A stretch of 64,000 nt of DNA from Metamycoplasma arthritidis (GTDB lineage Bacteria > Bacillota_I > Bacilli_A > Mycoplasmatales > Metamycoplasmataceae), in contig NZ_LR215047.1 in NCBI RefSeq assembly GCF_900660715.1, positions 434,001 to 498,000 of the forward strand, read 5' to 3'. Below, in pieces: positions 1 to 12,087 of the stretch; positions within the stretch are counted from its first letter, which is position 1; each line of letters starts with the position of its first letter. The position numbers were made by a program, and so were the translations under genes. Below the pieces are notes generated by a model. The model was not told where the DNA came from. It did not search any database and worked only from the letters and a program-made list of their open reading frames with translations.

Positions 1-3000
1 TGACAGTCACAAGCAAAATCTAAAATCAGAAGCTTGAAAGATTCTTGAAGCACTTAAAATTACCATTAGAAATGACAAAAAAGCTAATAACGTGCGCGAT
101 TTAAGTCAAGTTATTAGCGATTTTGAACGTTTAATTCCGCTAGCAGAAGCTTATTTAGGCGAAATTAAAAAACTGCCAGAGCTTAAAGCTTTAGCAGAAG
201 AGCTTGCTACAACTATTGATCTGTCTAAAGAAACCTTAAAAGAAGCTAAAGATAAACTAAAAACGCTTCAAGATAGAGAAGCCAAACTTAAAGAAGATGC
301 TAAAAAACTACTAGAAGAAATTGAAAAATTAGTTGCAAAAGAACCGACAACTACATCACCTCTAGCAATGCAAGCTTTAATTAACAAATTAAAAGATCTA
401 CAAAATGCTAGCGAGGCGCTGCAAAAAGAATTAAATAACTATCGTTTAATTGAAGATGCTAAAAAACTAAGTGACGCTAATTTGAAAATTAAAGATGCTA
501 TAAACAGATTACAAGATCGTCTTGCTAAAGATCCAGAAGAGTTAAAAAAACTAACTGATGAAAAAATTAGCAATCTTACAAAATCTAAAAAAGCTGTTGA
601 AGATGCCAATAATATTAACGATCTTCCTAATGCTCTTGAATCACTTAAAAAAGACATTGAAGCTGCTAAAAAATTAAAAGAGCAAACAGATGCTAATGCT
701 TTAAGTGATCTATCTAGTAAATTAGAAAATGCTATTAAAGACGCTGAAGGCATTTTAAAAGCTGGTGAGACTAAAAAACAAGAAATTGAAAAAACTAATC
801 AAGAAATAAAAGACAAAATTGATGCTTTAGTTGAGAAAATTAAAAAAGATGCAGAAGATGTCAATGGCCTAACTTCGCAAAGTAAAGATAGTGATTTTAG
901 CAAACTAAAAGATACACTTGAAAAAGATATTCAAGATGCTACTGACCTTGCTAAAAAAGCGGCAGACGCTACTCTTTTAGAACACGAAGACAAAGCTTTA
1001 GATGCTAAAAAGAAGGTCCAAAATGCTCTTGATAAATTAAATGAATTATTTAATCAAAAAAAGGAACAAGAGCTAGCCAAAGCTGAACTTGAAAAAGCAT
1101 ATAGTGCTCTTGTTTCTGCTACAGAAGACGTTAAAAAAGCCAATGATGAAAATACGCTTCCTTTGGCAATTTCTAAACTAGAAGCTGCAATTTCAAGCGC
1201 TTCAACATCCTTAGATAAATATGAAACGCTAAAAGCAAAAGAACTATTAAAACCAATTTACGGCGTTCTAGAAAAATCTCTTGAAACAGCCACCAAAACT
1301 CTTGAAGATGCTAAAAAAAGATTAGAATCTAAGAAACAAGAAAAAGCTAAAATTGACGCTGAGCTTAAACAAAGACAAGACAAGTTTGATGCTATTGAAA
1401 AAACAATTGAAGCCGCTTCAACAATTAATGATATACCCGCTCTTCAAAATACAATTAAAGAGCTAGGTGAGTTAAAAACTGAAACTAAAGCAACTGAAAC
1501 TGCTGCTAAAAATGCTAGCTATCCTGAAGCTGAAAGTAAAGCTAAAAAATTGCTAGAAAATATTGCTAAATTAGAGATTGAGGCAAATGCAAAATTAGAA
1601 AAACTTAAAGAAGAAAAAGAACGTCAAGAGCAAGAAAAGAGAATAATAGATTCTTTACGTGACAAACTAGAAAAAATCACCAAAAATCTTGAAATTTTAG
1701 ATTCTAGAGGCACAAGTCAATTAAGGGAAACTAACCCTAAACAAACAGAACTTGCTAAAACTTTAGATGAATTAAAAGAACAGTTAAAGGAAGCAAATGA
1801 TGTTAAAGAAGAGATTAAAGGCACTAAAAAAGAAGGCCAACTAAAAGCCGAACTTGAAGCTCTTGATGATGCTATTACTAAAGCAAATCAAACTAAACAA
1901 GCAATTGAAACTAAAATTTCCGCATCAAATAATGCCATTAAAAAACAAATTTATGATGCCAGAGAAACATTAAAAACTCTTACAAAAAATGCTAAAGATC
2001 AATACGATGCTAAAAAATTAGATGAATTAAAGGAAGCCATCAAAAAATTAGAGTCTCTAGAAAATGAGGCAAAAAATATCGAAAGTTTAGCTGATGCTGT
2101 TGAATCAATTCACAAACAGGATGCTTATAATTTGACAAAAGATATTAGAGATGCATTACTCGATGCTAACACTAAACTAAGTGAACTAAGAAGTCAAAAG
2201 CTTTTTGAAGAATTAGAAAATCAAATTAAAGCTCAAGAAAAAACTTTAAAAGATGCTCAAAATGAAGCTAACAATGCCAATACTATTGATGATAGAAAAG
2301 ACAAATATGGTAAGCTAGATAAAGTAATTGAAAATATTAGAGAAAATATAAAAAATCTTGAAGAAGCTGCTAAAAAATTAGAACAAAAAGCCGACAAAGA
2401 TAAATTGGATCAAAAAATCAAAAATCTTAACGGAGCTCTTGATGATGCTAAAAAGGATTTAGCTCAAAAACAAAAACAATTGCAAAGTGATAAAAAACAA
2501 AATACAGAAGAGACTGACGCCCTTTTAAAAGAAACTGACAAAACTCTTAAAGAAGCTGATGAGGCTATTAAAAATCCAAGTAACAAAGACGAGGTTAAAA
2601 AAGTAGAAGACGCTTTAAACAAAGCTAAAACCGGCCTAGAAAAGAAAAAAGGCTCACTAGTCGGCGATAGCGAAAATCAAAGAAAAATTGATGAAAAATT
2701 AGAAGAAATTGTCCAAAAACAACAAAAACTAAATAACGCCAAAGAAAAACAACAACAATCCGAAGACGAACGTGCTAAAGCATTAGCTAATGAAGCTAAA
2801 AGATTAAAAGGTGAATTAGAGGATTTAGTTAATAAACTTAACCCATATGACGCTTCAAGCGATTATGAAAAGAAAATTAAAAATGTTGAAGACAAAATTA
2901 AAGAACTTAAGGAAGGTTTTCTAGAAGCTGATAGCGAAGCTTCAAAATTAAAAGATAATCCGCATCTAAAACAAGCATATGAAGATCTTGAAATTGCCAA

Positions 3001-6000
3001 AGATTCCGCTAAAACCAAAGCTAAAGGAGCTAGTGATAAAATCATTGAAGCAAAAGACACCTTAAAAGCCAATTATGAAAATCTTAAAACTCAAACTGAG
3101 CAAGCTAAAGCTGAGTTTGATGATGCCGACACTGATGAAAAATTAAATAAATTAAAAGATAAAATTGGCATTGAAACCGAAAATAAATTACTCGGTCAAG
3201 TTAAAAAATTGCTTGAAGGTATTGCTAAATTTGATGATTTAGATAAACTTAAACAAGATACTAAAAAACTTGAAACCGATCTTATGACATTATTAGAAGA
3301 TATTGCTAAAAAACTAACTTCGTTGGCTGATAAAATCGCTAAATTAAACAAAAATCTTAAAGCTGCAACTAACGCTTTAGGCGCTCAAGACACAGTAACT
3401 AAAAATGTAAATAAAACTGACATTGATAGTCTAACAGCACAAATTAAAAAACTAGCAGAGCAAATTGAAGTGGCTAATAAGGCAAAAACTGCTGCAGAAA
3501 AAGAAAGAGTAAAAGATAGTAAAATTCAAAGTGAAACTAAAGCTGAATTTGATAAGCTAGTAAAAGCATTAGAAAAAGCAAATAAAACACTTGCAAACAA
3601 AAAAGTTGAACTTCAAGAGCAAACCAATATAAACAATGCCTTAACAGAGGATGCTATTCAAAAATCCGCTGCTGCAATAGCAAAAATTAACGCCGCTAAT
3701 AAATTAGAAGATACAGACACTACCAAAATAAGTAGTTTAAGTGATGCACTGAACGATGCCAATGCTGCTAAAGAAGCTCTTCAAAAAACTAAAGAAAAAC
3801 TTGAAAAAGATGCTGCTAATAAACAAAGAGTTGAAGGTGAACTTCAAAAATTGGAAAGCGAAATCGCCAATGCGCAAAGTAAACTTGAAGTTCTAAAAGA
3901 AGGCGAAAGCAAAAAACTAGAGCAAATTAAAAAAGATCTAGAAAACATCAAAAACGACTTAGACAATGCTAATAAAAACTTCGATTCCAAAACCGATCTA
4001 AAGGATAAAGAAGAAGCTAATGAGGCCTTAAAAGCCGCAATCAATAAAGCCAAAAAAGATCTTCAAGTACAAAAAAATAAAGTCAATACATTACAAGAAG
4101 CTGACAAGAAAGCTGAAGCGAATACTAAAATAAAAGAAATTGAAGATTTAATTAAAACTTTAACCCAAAAACAACAAGATAAGGCCGCAGAAATTAGTGC
4201 CAAAAGAACTCAAAACGGCGAAAAAACAACTCAAGCAATTCAAAAAGCTGATGAAGCTCTTAAAAAAGCCAAAGACGCTATTGAAAAAGATAAAAACGAT
4301 TCTACTAAAGAAACTGATCTTAATGATGCTAAATCTGAACTAGAAAAGCAAAAAAACATTTTAGAAAATCTAAGCAAAAACGATTTAAAAGATGACAGTG
4401 AAAACAGGGCTAAAATTGATAGTAAAACAACCGAAATAGATAAAAAATTACAAGAAATTGACAATGCGCAAAAAGCCTTAAAACAGTCCCAAGATCAAAG
4501 AGCCACAGAGCTAGCAATTGAGGCTAAAAAACTGCAAGATGCTCTTGAAAAATTAGCCAATGAATTAAAGCCAGAAACCGAGCAATGAAGCCAAACTAGA
4601 GGCAAAATTTCTCAAATTGAGCAAAAAGTTAAAGAAATTGAAGAAGGTTTTTTAAAAGCCAACGGTGAAGCTAATAAACTAAAAAATAATTCTAAGTTAA
4701 AACCAGCTTATGATGCGCTTGTAAAGGCAATTGAAACTGTTAAAGCTAAAGCTAAAGCAGCAAGCGATAAAATTGCACAAGCTAAAACCAACCTAGAATC
4801 TAACTACGAAAATCTTAAATCTCAGACTGATCAAGCCAAAACTGAGCTTGATGATGCCGATACCAAAGATAAACTAAACGCCTTAAAAGATAAAATTGGC
4901 ATTGGCACTGATAGTAAACTACTAAATAAGGTTAAAGACTTAATTAAAGAAATTAACCAATTTGAACCTTCTGGCACCTTATTAACAAATGCTAAAGCTC
5001 TTGAAGCCGAATTAAATAATCTACTAGAAAAAATCCAAGAAAAACTAATTTCACTGACTGCCAAAATTCAAAAATTAAAAGAAGATCTTAAAAACGTAGC
5101 TGAAGCATTGAACGGCCAAAATACAACTACTAAAAATGTAAGCGATGATAATGTTGATAGTTTAATAGAAGAAACTAAAAAACTGCAAGATCAAATTGCC
5201 GCTGCTACTGCTATAAAAAATGATGCTGAAGCTAAAAGAAATCAAAACAGTCAAATTAAAACAGATACACAATCTGAATTTGACAATTTAGCATCAGCCC
5301 TTAATAATGCAACAGCAACACTTGCAGCTAAAAAAGCTGCCCTTACAAGAAAACAAGCTCAAAATGACGCTTTAGTTGAAAATTTAATTCAAAAATCTTC
5401 AGAAGCTAAAAAAGCACTTGCCGATGCAAATAAACTGGCTAACAATCACCCTGATAAAATTAAAAATCTAGATGATGCCATTACAAAAGCTACCGAAGCT
5501 AAAAAAGCTCTTGAAAATGCCATTAATTCTCTAGCAAAAGACAGTGCTAATAAGAAAAAAGTTGAAGTTGAATTTCAAGATCTAAATACTAAAATTGCCG
5601 ATGCGCAAAATAAACTTAAAATTTTAAGAGAAGGCGAAAGCAAAAAACTAGAGCAAATTAAAAAAGATCTAGACAAAATCAAAAATGACCTAGACAACGC
5701 TAATAAAAACTTTGATGCTAAAATCGATCTAAATGATAAAGAAGAAGCCAACAAGGCCTTAAAAGATGCAATTGATAAAGCTACATCCGATCTTCAAAAG
5801 CAAAAAAATGAAGCCAACAAAATTCAAGAAGATGCTAAGAAATTAGAAGCCAACCAAGAAATTAAGACTATTCAAGATTTAATTGCCAGTCTAACTAAAA
5901 AATACCAAGATAAACAAAAAGAAATTAAGCAAACAAAAGACGCTAATAAGAAAAAAGCTAACGATGCTATTGCAAGGGCTGATGAGGCACTTAATAAAGC

Positions 6001-8794
6001 TAATGAAGCACTTGGAAAATCTAATGACGACGCTAATAAAGAAAGCGATCTTAATGGTGTCAAATCTAAATTAGAAGATCAAAAAAACATTTTAGAAAAT
6101 CTAAGCAAAAACGATTTAAAGGACGACAGTGAAAATAAGGCAAAAATCGATAGAAAAATTCAAAACATCAAAGACAAATTAAGTGAAATCGATCAAGCTA
6201 AAAAAGATCTAAAACAATCGCAAGACGACAAAGCTAAAGAACTAGCTTTGCTACTAAGGGAAAGAAAACAAGAACTCGAATGAACGCTTGACGATTTAGA
6301 TGTTGAGAATAAAAAATGAGTAGATAGTGAAAGAAACATCCACAATATCAGACTAAAAATCGGTGAGGCAAATTTTTTCTTAGACCCAAGTAAAAGTGAA
6401 ATTGGTAAACAAGTTGATAGACTAAAAGATAATAAACATCTAAAAGAAATCTACGATGAACTAAAATTAGCAATAAATAAAGCAACTGATGCAATTAAAA
6501 AAGCTGAAGATAGTATTAAACGCAAAAAAGTTGAATTTGAAGAAAAAATTAAAGCCTTTGAAACTAAGAAAAATTTATTGGCTAGCGATGTACAAAGCAA
6601 CAACGTTACAGTAAAACGCCTAAAAGAAATAATTGAAGAAATTGGTGATAATAATAAAGGACTTCTAAAAGAAATTAATGACTTAGTTGGTGAAATTTCT
6701 AAATTTGAGCAACCTAATGGCCTTTTTGAAACAAGACTAGATGGAATTAGAATTATTCTTGAAAGAGTTATAGATACTGCTAATAAAAAACTTAAAGAAA
6801 TAAATCAACAAGTTCTTGACATTACTAATTCCTTAGCTAAAAAAAGACAATCAATTGAAAAAATTGATTCAATCAAAGTAGATACGCTAACAACCGAACT
6901 CGAAAATCTTCAAAAGTTAATAGACCAAGCTGAATCATTAGAAAATAAAATAAATACCTTGGATAATGATTATCAAGAATTAACTAAAGAGGCTCGTAAT
7001 AATCTAAAAAAAGAAATTAAAGAAGCTAAAGCAACAATAACCTCTGCAACCAAACGAAAAGATGAACAAATTCAAAAAAATATTGATTCAGTAAAAGAAT
7101 TTGAAAAAAAATTGAAGGAATATGAAGCAAAATTAATTGAAGCTAAAAAGATTCCTTCTACGCCAGAAATTACTAAATATGAAGCAATAAAACAAATATA
7201 TAACAAAACCCGAGAACTACAGAATGAATTAATTCAAATTACACAAAATCTCGCCGATCACAAACAACAACTCATACAGTTGCAAAAACTAACGAAAAGA
7301 ACTAATGATCTTGTTAGTGAAACATCTGGAATTTGAGCTGATTTAAGAGATCAATTAATGAGTTTAATGTCTGGCTGAAGATTAAAAATGGATCCTTTTA
7401 ACATTAGCTATATAAAATCAATAAAAGAACTAGAAGAGCTTAAAAATAACATAACTTCGCTTTTAAAACGTGTAGAAAAATTTTTACAAGATTTTTTAGC
7501 ACATTTATATGATCCCGGCCCAGAAAATCCGATGTTCCCAGGTTCAAAGCCTGCAATCAACAAATCATATGGAAGGTTAAAGGATTACTTTGAAAGTTAT
7601 AAAAACTATGATTATGTCACTGCTATTAATCAAACAATTAATAGCATAAAAACTGATATTGCTAACGCTGCTTCGGAAGCTGATTCACTTTTAAATAAAG
7701 GTTTTGCTCAAAGTGAAGTTGACGTTCTAAAAGCAAATATTAAAAATTCTGATTCAGTTAAAGAAGCGCAAGAAAAATTAGACGCTGCTAAACAAAAATC
7801 TAGCAAACTAGCTCAAGAGTTAATCAATCAATCAATCAATAACTTAACAGCTCAAGTCAACAATTATAAAAACGAATTTGAAACAAACTGAGTAAGCAAA
7901 ATCGGCAGCTCAAGCAATTCACTTACTTTTATTGACGACTTTAATAGTGAAATTAATACTTATATGACTAAGCTAGAAAATCTATGACAAAATTTAGCAA
8001 CTACATTTGCCCAAAAACATTTTAAATTAGATGATCCTACTTTTGCTTCAAGTTTGCAAGGGTTTAACGATATAAAATCTTGATTTACTAATTGACAGAA
8101 TCAAGTTAAAGCCATTTCTCAAATGCAAAATGAGTGAAGGGCAGCTAATATTCCTAATCCAAATAAAAATCACGAACTGCTAAAAATTAATCAAACGAAT
8201 TGATCTGATTATGATATTGAGCAAAATCGAGCAACTTTAAAATCGGCCGAACAAGAATTTACAAAGATTAATAATCGATGAAATCTTATCGTTCAGTATC
8301 GTTCTATAGCTATTGAGTTTTACAATAAAACAATGAGTTGAGGAATGAATTTAAATGAATTCCCAGATGAAGTAGCCTTTTGAACCCAAGAAATTCCAAA
8401 ATGAAAGACAGGAGCATTAGCTAACGTTGGATCAAAAAACATTAGAGATTTTTGACTCAATGAACTTTCTAATATTTATAAATTTGTTTCAGCAGAAGCG
8501 TTCTTCTTAAATAGTGATGAATTTAACAAAGGCAACTTGCTCTTGAGTCCGGAAAAAACGTTTGGGAAATACACTCAAGTCTATGCAGCATATGCAATTA
8601 TGCTTTACCGTGGTAGATATTCTAAATTTGCCTGAGGAGAAAATCTACCAACGAATATTAAACAACAGTATTTAGATCTAGACGCTAAATTAAGGTCTAT
8701 TGTGAGTGCGCGTTCTGGTATTACGCCCGGGAAAATTCGCGAATTTTATGCAATAATGGAACAACAATTTAATCTTATACGGCCATATCTGTAA
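1..8794 (+). CDS. Giant coiled-coil surface-type protein, 5' end outside the window
   Basis: One reading frame (codons starting at base 2) stays open from the left edge to a TAA at 8792-8794 when UGA is read as Trp, giving at least 2930 residues. The start lies outside the window. To about base 7330 the protein is almost entirely Lys/Glu/Asp/Ala/Leu heptad sequence with very few aromatics, as expected for long coiled coils. It contains diverged tandem repeats of about 577 residues. The last 300 or so residues differ: many Trp (most encoded by UGA), Phe and Tyr, so probably a folded C-terminal domain. The family is unknown to me; large repeat-containing coiled-coil membrane proteins such as the Lmp proteins of M. 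hominis are the nearest analogy, by architecture only. A role as a surface or cytoskeletal filament is inference. A strong terminator follows the stop. Confidence 0.85.
2150..7330 (+). repeat. About 1.73 kb tandem coding repeats in the giant coiled-coil gene
   Basis: The coding motif GESKKLEQIKKDL recurs with the shared string aggcgaaagc at 3901 and 5632, a spacing of 1731 bases (577 codons). The motif ENLSKNDLKDDSEN recurs at about 4361 and 6092, also 1731 apart. A more diverged earlier copy has its DSEN motif at about 2666, against 4394, a spacing of 1728 bases. This indicates about three diverged in-frame units, the outer ones fading at their ends. Confidence 0.75.
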
Positions 8795-8822
8795 TCTCTA
8801 ATATGTCTTAAAAATATCACAC

Positions 8823-8870
8823 AAGTTGGCTGCAATCACTATAAACTAAGCCAACTTTTATTTTGCTTTT
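8823..8870 (+). terminator. Terminator of the giant coiled-coil gene
   Basis: A perfect 9-bp stem (AAGTTGGCT at 8823-8831 with AGCCAACTT at 8849-8857) has a 17-nt loop and is followed by a T-rich tail, 29 bases after the stop codon. Confidence 0.85.
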
Positions 8871-9088
8871 TTTATTTACTAAGTTTTATTTAAAAACATT
8901 TGAAAATGAAATTAATTATTTTTACAAAAATCATTTCCATGGATTTATTTAAAATACACAAAAATTCCTAAAACTTATTTTTTATATGTAACTAATAGAT
9001 GAAAGGGCACCCCTTTTGTTGTTTTTTATAGATAAAGACATTTAAAAAATATAGATAAATTTTTGACTACATTAAATTGTCGATGATG
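8871..9088. other. AT-rich spacer between convergent operons
   Basis: No gene is visible here. The only structure is a short hairpin with a 6-bp stem, AAAGGG (9002-9007) with CCCTTT (9011-9016), followed by a T-rich run; it could be a weak backup terminator for the plus strand. Confidence 0.5.
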
Positions 9089-9130
9089 AAAATAAAAAAT
9101 CTCCGCAACTTAAAGTTAATAGGAGATTTT
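9089..9130 (-). terminator. Terminator of the MIB-MIP/F1-like ATPase operon
   Basis: A 9-bp stem (AAAATCTCC at 9096-9104 with GGAGATTTT at 9122-9130) reads on the minus strand into a T-rich tail. It lies 18 bases after the beta-like stop codon, at the end of the nine-gene operon. Confidence 0.8.
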
Positions 9131-9148
9131 AAATTGACTCATTTATAA

Positions 9149-10525
9149 CTAAAGACCTAATTCAGCATCGGTTTTAATGTTCTTATTCGATCCGATGTAA
9201 GAGAAAATTTCGGGGCTTTGTTTTAAATACTTCCCTTCAAGAATTCTTATAACACTTTCGACTGTTTCTGATAGTGGAACATATTGACCTGGTGATTTTG
9301 TAAAATGTTCGGTCATAAAGAAGTTTTGGGTAAAAAAGTTTTCTAGCTGCAGGGCTTTTTTAACAATATCTTTATTGGTTTGATCAAGTTCATCAAATCC
9401 TAAAATCAAAATTACATCTTCAAGATCTTTGTATTTTTTTAGAATTTTTTTAGCCTCAATAACGGCATCAAAATGACGTTTACCGATTAGTTTTTCATTA
9501 ATAGAAGCTGAAGACGAAGCAAGTGGGTCAAATGAGGGGAAAATATTTTTAGCGGCTTGATCACGCGAAAGCACCAAGTTACCATTAAGGTGTTTGAAAA
9601 TTGCCACGGCTGAAGGATCAGATAAATCATCCATTGGTAAGAAAACGGTTTGGAAACTAGTAATTGAGCCATTGTCGTTTTTAAACATACGATCTTCAAT
9701 GGCGGCGATATCACTATCCATAGTAGCTTGATAACCACCAATTGAAGGACGTTTGCCCAATGAACTACTTACTTCATTGCCAGCTTGCAAAAATCTAAAG
9801 ATATTGTCAATAAATAATAAGACATCTTCTTTTTCCTTGTCGCGTAGATATTCAGCTGCCGTTAGACCCATTGGTACAATTGACATTCTCGCCCCTGGCA
9901 TTTCGTTCATTTTGGAAATGAAAATCGTTGAGTTTTGCATTAGATTTGATTTTTCAAGTTCTTCATATAATTCAATTCCTTCCCGTGAACGTTCACCTGA
10001 ACCGATGAAAATTGAAGAAGAATCTTTAATGTTCTTATTAATGTTAAAGATAATTTCTTTCATCAACACGGTTTTACCAACGCCGGCACCACCATAAATT
10101 CCTAGCTTGTAGCCCTTTAGAATTGGCATAAAGAAGTCAATAGCTTTAATACCAGTTTCAATGATTTGGCTTTCAGTAGAAACGGTTTTTTTACCATCAA
10201 TAATTGAGTTCATTTCAATTGATTTAGGTTTAGTCTTTGCCGTTTTTAGGGTGTTTCCTAGAATGTCATAGACATTCCCTTTAGCTTCTTTACCGACCGG
10301 CACTAAGAAAGTGTGTTTTAGATCCTCAACATCATCGGAGATTTTAATAGGAGCGCTAGTTTTGATTACAATTGCTAAAACAGTTTTACTATCAACAATC
10401 CGTTTGGTAATTAAAAAAGTACTATTGTTGTGCAATGCAAGAATATTATCAAGTTGTGGAACATTGCCATTTGGAAATTCAATTTCAACAACGTCATTTC
10501 AAACTTTTGAGACTTTTCCCAACAT
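9149..10525 (-). CDS. F1-like ATPase beta-type catalytic subunit (MSC_0618-like)
   Basis: 458 residues from an ATG at 10525 that overlaps the alpha-like stop codon by one base (TAATG). Walker A is GGAGVGKT with Lys151. The catalytic-Glu region is GSGERSREG, Walker B is VLLFIDNIF, and the VFLPMDDLSDPSA segment matches the usual PADDLTDP of beta subunits. These residues indicate real ATP hydrolysis. It closes a nine-gene operon whose upstream genes encode MIB and MIP, so it most likely belongs to the F1-like X0 ATPase of mycoplasmas (the MSC_0618 family by my recollection) rather than the housekeeping F1F0. Published work links this machine to release of IgG from the MIB-MIP complex; that function is carried over from family knowledge. 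Confidence 0.92.
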
Positions 10526-12087
10526 TATTTAATACCTACTTTCATTGTTGCTTTTAAAAGAAATTCGGGACTTAAATCAATAAATTTCTTCCGTGATTCT
10601 AATTTTCAATCTAAATTGTTGTATTTAGCAAATTGTTCTAATGAGTTTTCAAAGTAATCGCGCATGTTATCGTCATTAACTTCACCATTTTCTAAGATTG
10701 CTGCATAAATGCTTTTAGCAACACGATCATTTTCGATTAAGTAATCAACAAATTTAAGTGCCACTTCTGAATCGCCAACAGATTCAAACGTACCTCAACT
10801 AATTAGTTTACTTGTTAGAAGAATTAATTTGTGTGAATATAGTGATACACCCACTTGATTGAACATTTTTTCAACCATTTCTCCTTTTGAAAGTAAACTA
10901 GCGGTTTCTTTATTTAAATCGTACTTAAGTGAGGTTAATTTTAAATTACGTTTATAAGAGCGATAGATTTTGTTAATTTCGCCAGCTACTTTGGTGATGT
11001 TATAGTTTTGGACACTAGATCCTGTTCTTGAAACCGAAAGTTCAATATCAATAGCTGGTAGTTTACCTGAACTAAAAAGTTCTGAGTTAGTAACTATTTG
11101 ACCATCGGTAATGGAAATGATGTTGCTGCTAATTAAACTAGTAATATCATTGTCAACGGTTTGCACAATTGGAAGCGCAGTAATTGTTTTTTTGTTTTTA
11201 AATTTTCCTGCTCGCTCTAGAAGCGATGAATGTGCAAAGAAAACATCACTTGGAAAGGCTTCTTTACCAACGGGTTTGTCAATTAGCAAGGCAATTTCTC
11301 TAAAGATGTTGGCATGTTTTGTCAAGTCATCAAAAACAATTAAAACATCATCTTCAAAGCTAATGTTTTCAGCATGAGCCATCGCAATATAAGGTACTAA
11401 GTATTGTTCATAAGAGTTAGTAGAAGCAGCTGAGATAATGATGGTGTTTTTCATGACATCATACTCATTAAGCATTTCATAAATGCTTGCTAGTTCTTGT
11501 TTTTTAATCCCGATTGCTACATATATATTTTTAACATCGCTTTGACGTTGATTAATAATAGTGTTAAGTGCTAAGAAAGTTTTACCAGTTTGACGATCGC
11601 CAATAATTAATTCCCTTTGGCCTTTGCCGATTGGAATTAAAAGATCAATTGCAATCACTCCGGTATATAACTGTTCATTTAAAGTTTGCACTGACGAAAG
11701 ACTATGTGCCAAATTAAAGGGATTGCCTTCGTTTGGATATCAATCAGCAGAATTTAATTTGGCTTGGGATTGATTTTCGGGATAAATCACATTGCCATAA
11801 ATATCAATAATGTTGCCAAAATAATTTTTTGAAGTTAAAACACTAGTTTTATTACTTGAAGGAATAATTTCGTCACCAATTTGGTATTTAGTAGATTCGT
11901 CGCTAATTAGCAAATAAGCGTTTTCTTTAGTAGCGTGAATCAAAAATCCTTTTAAATTAGGATTGCTTTTCAAATTATAAAAAGTATTTTGTTGATAAGG
12001 ATATTCGCCACTAACTTCGATAATATAATCAAAAATTGCTGTAATGCGGGGATTGAGAGTGGTCGTAGTCATTGGTTTATTAGTCAT
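10525..12087 (-). CDS. F1-like ATPase alpha-type subunit (MSC_0619-like)
   Basis: 520 residues; two segments join across UGA codons, and the frame continues through further UGAs to a TAA at 10525-10527. It carries the alpha-type P-loop GDRQTGKT (Lys169), a Walker B region VLIVFDDLTKHA, and the SVSRTGSS segment typical of alpha subunits. The first 110 residues form the expected beta-barrel-like N-terminal region. The ATG overlaps the upstream stop (TAATG), and the beta-like gene overlaps its own stop the same way, so alpha and beta are translationally coupled. It should form the alternating hexamer with the beta-like subunit. Family assignment is by sequence motifs and operon position. Confidence 0.9.

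Noticed and set aside
439-6063. Open frames on the minus strand opposite the giant coiled-coil gene
   Set aside because: They are Ser/Leu-rich mirror images of Lys/Glu/Asp codons, with no ribosome site or homology.
9149-12087. The housekeeping F1F0 ATP synthase
   Set aside because: There is no a, b or c subunit, the other genes do not match F0, and MIB-MIP is linked; the F1-like X0 type fits better.
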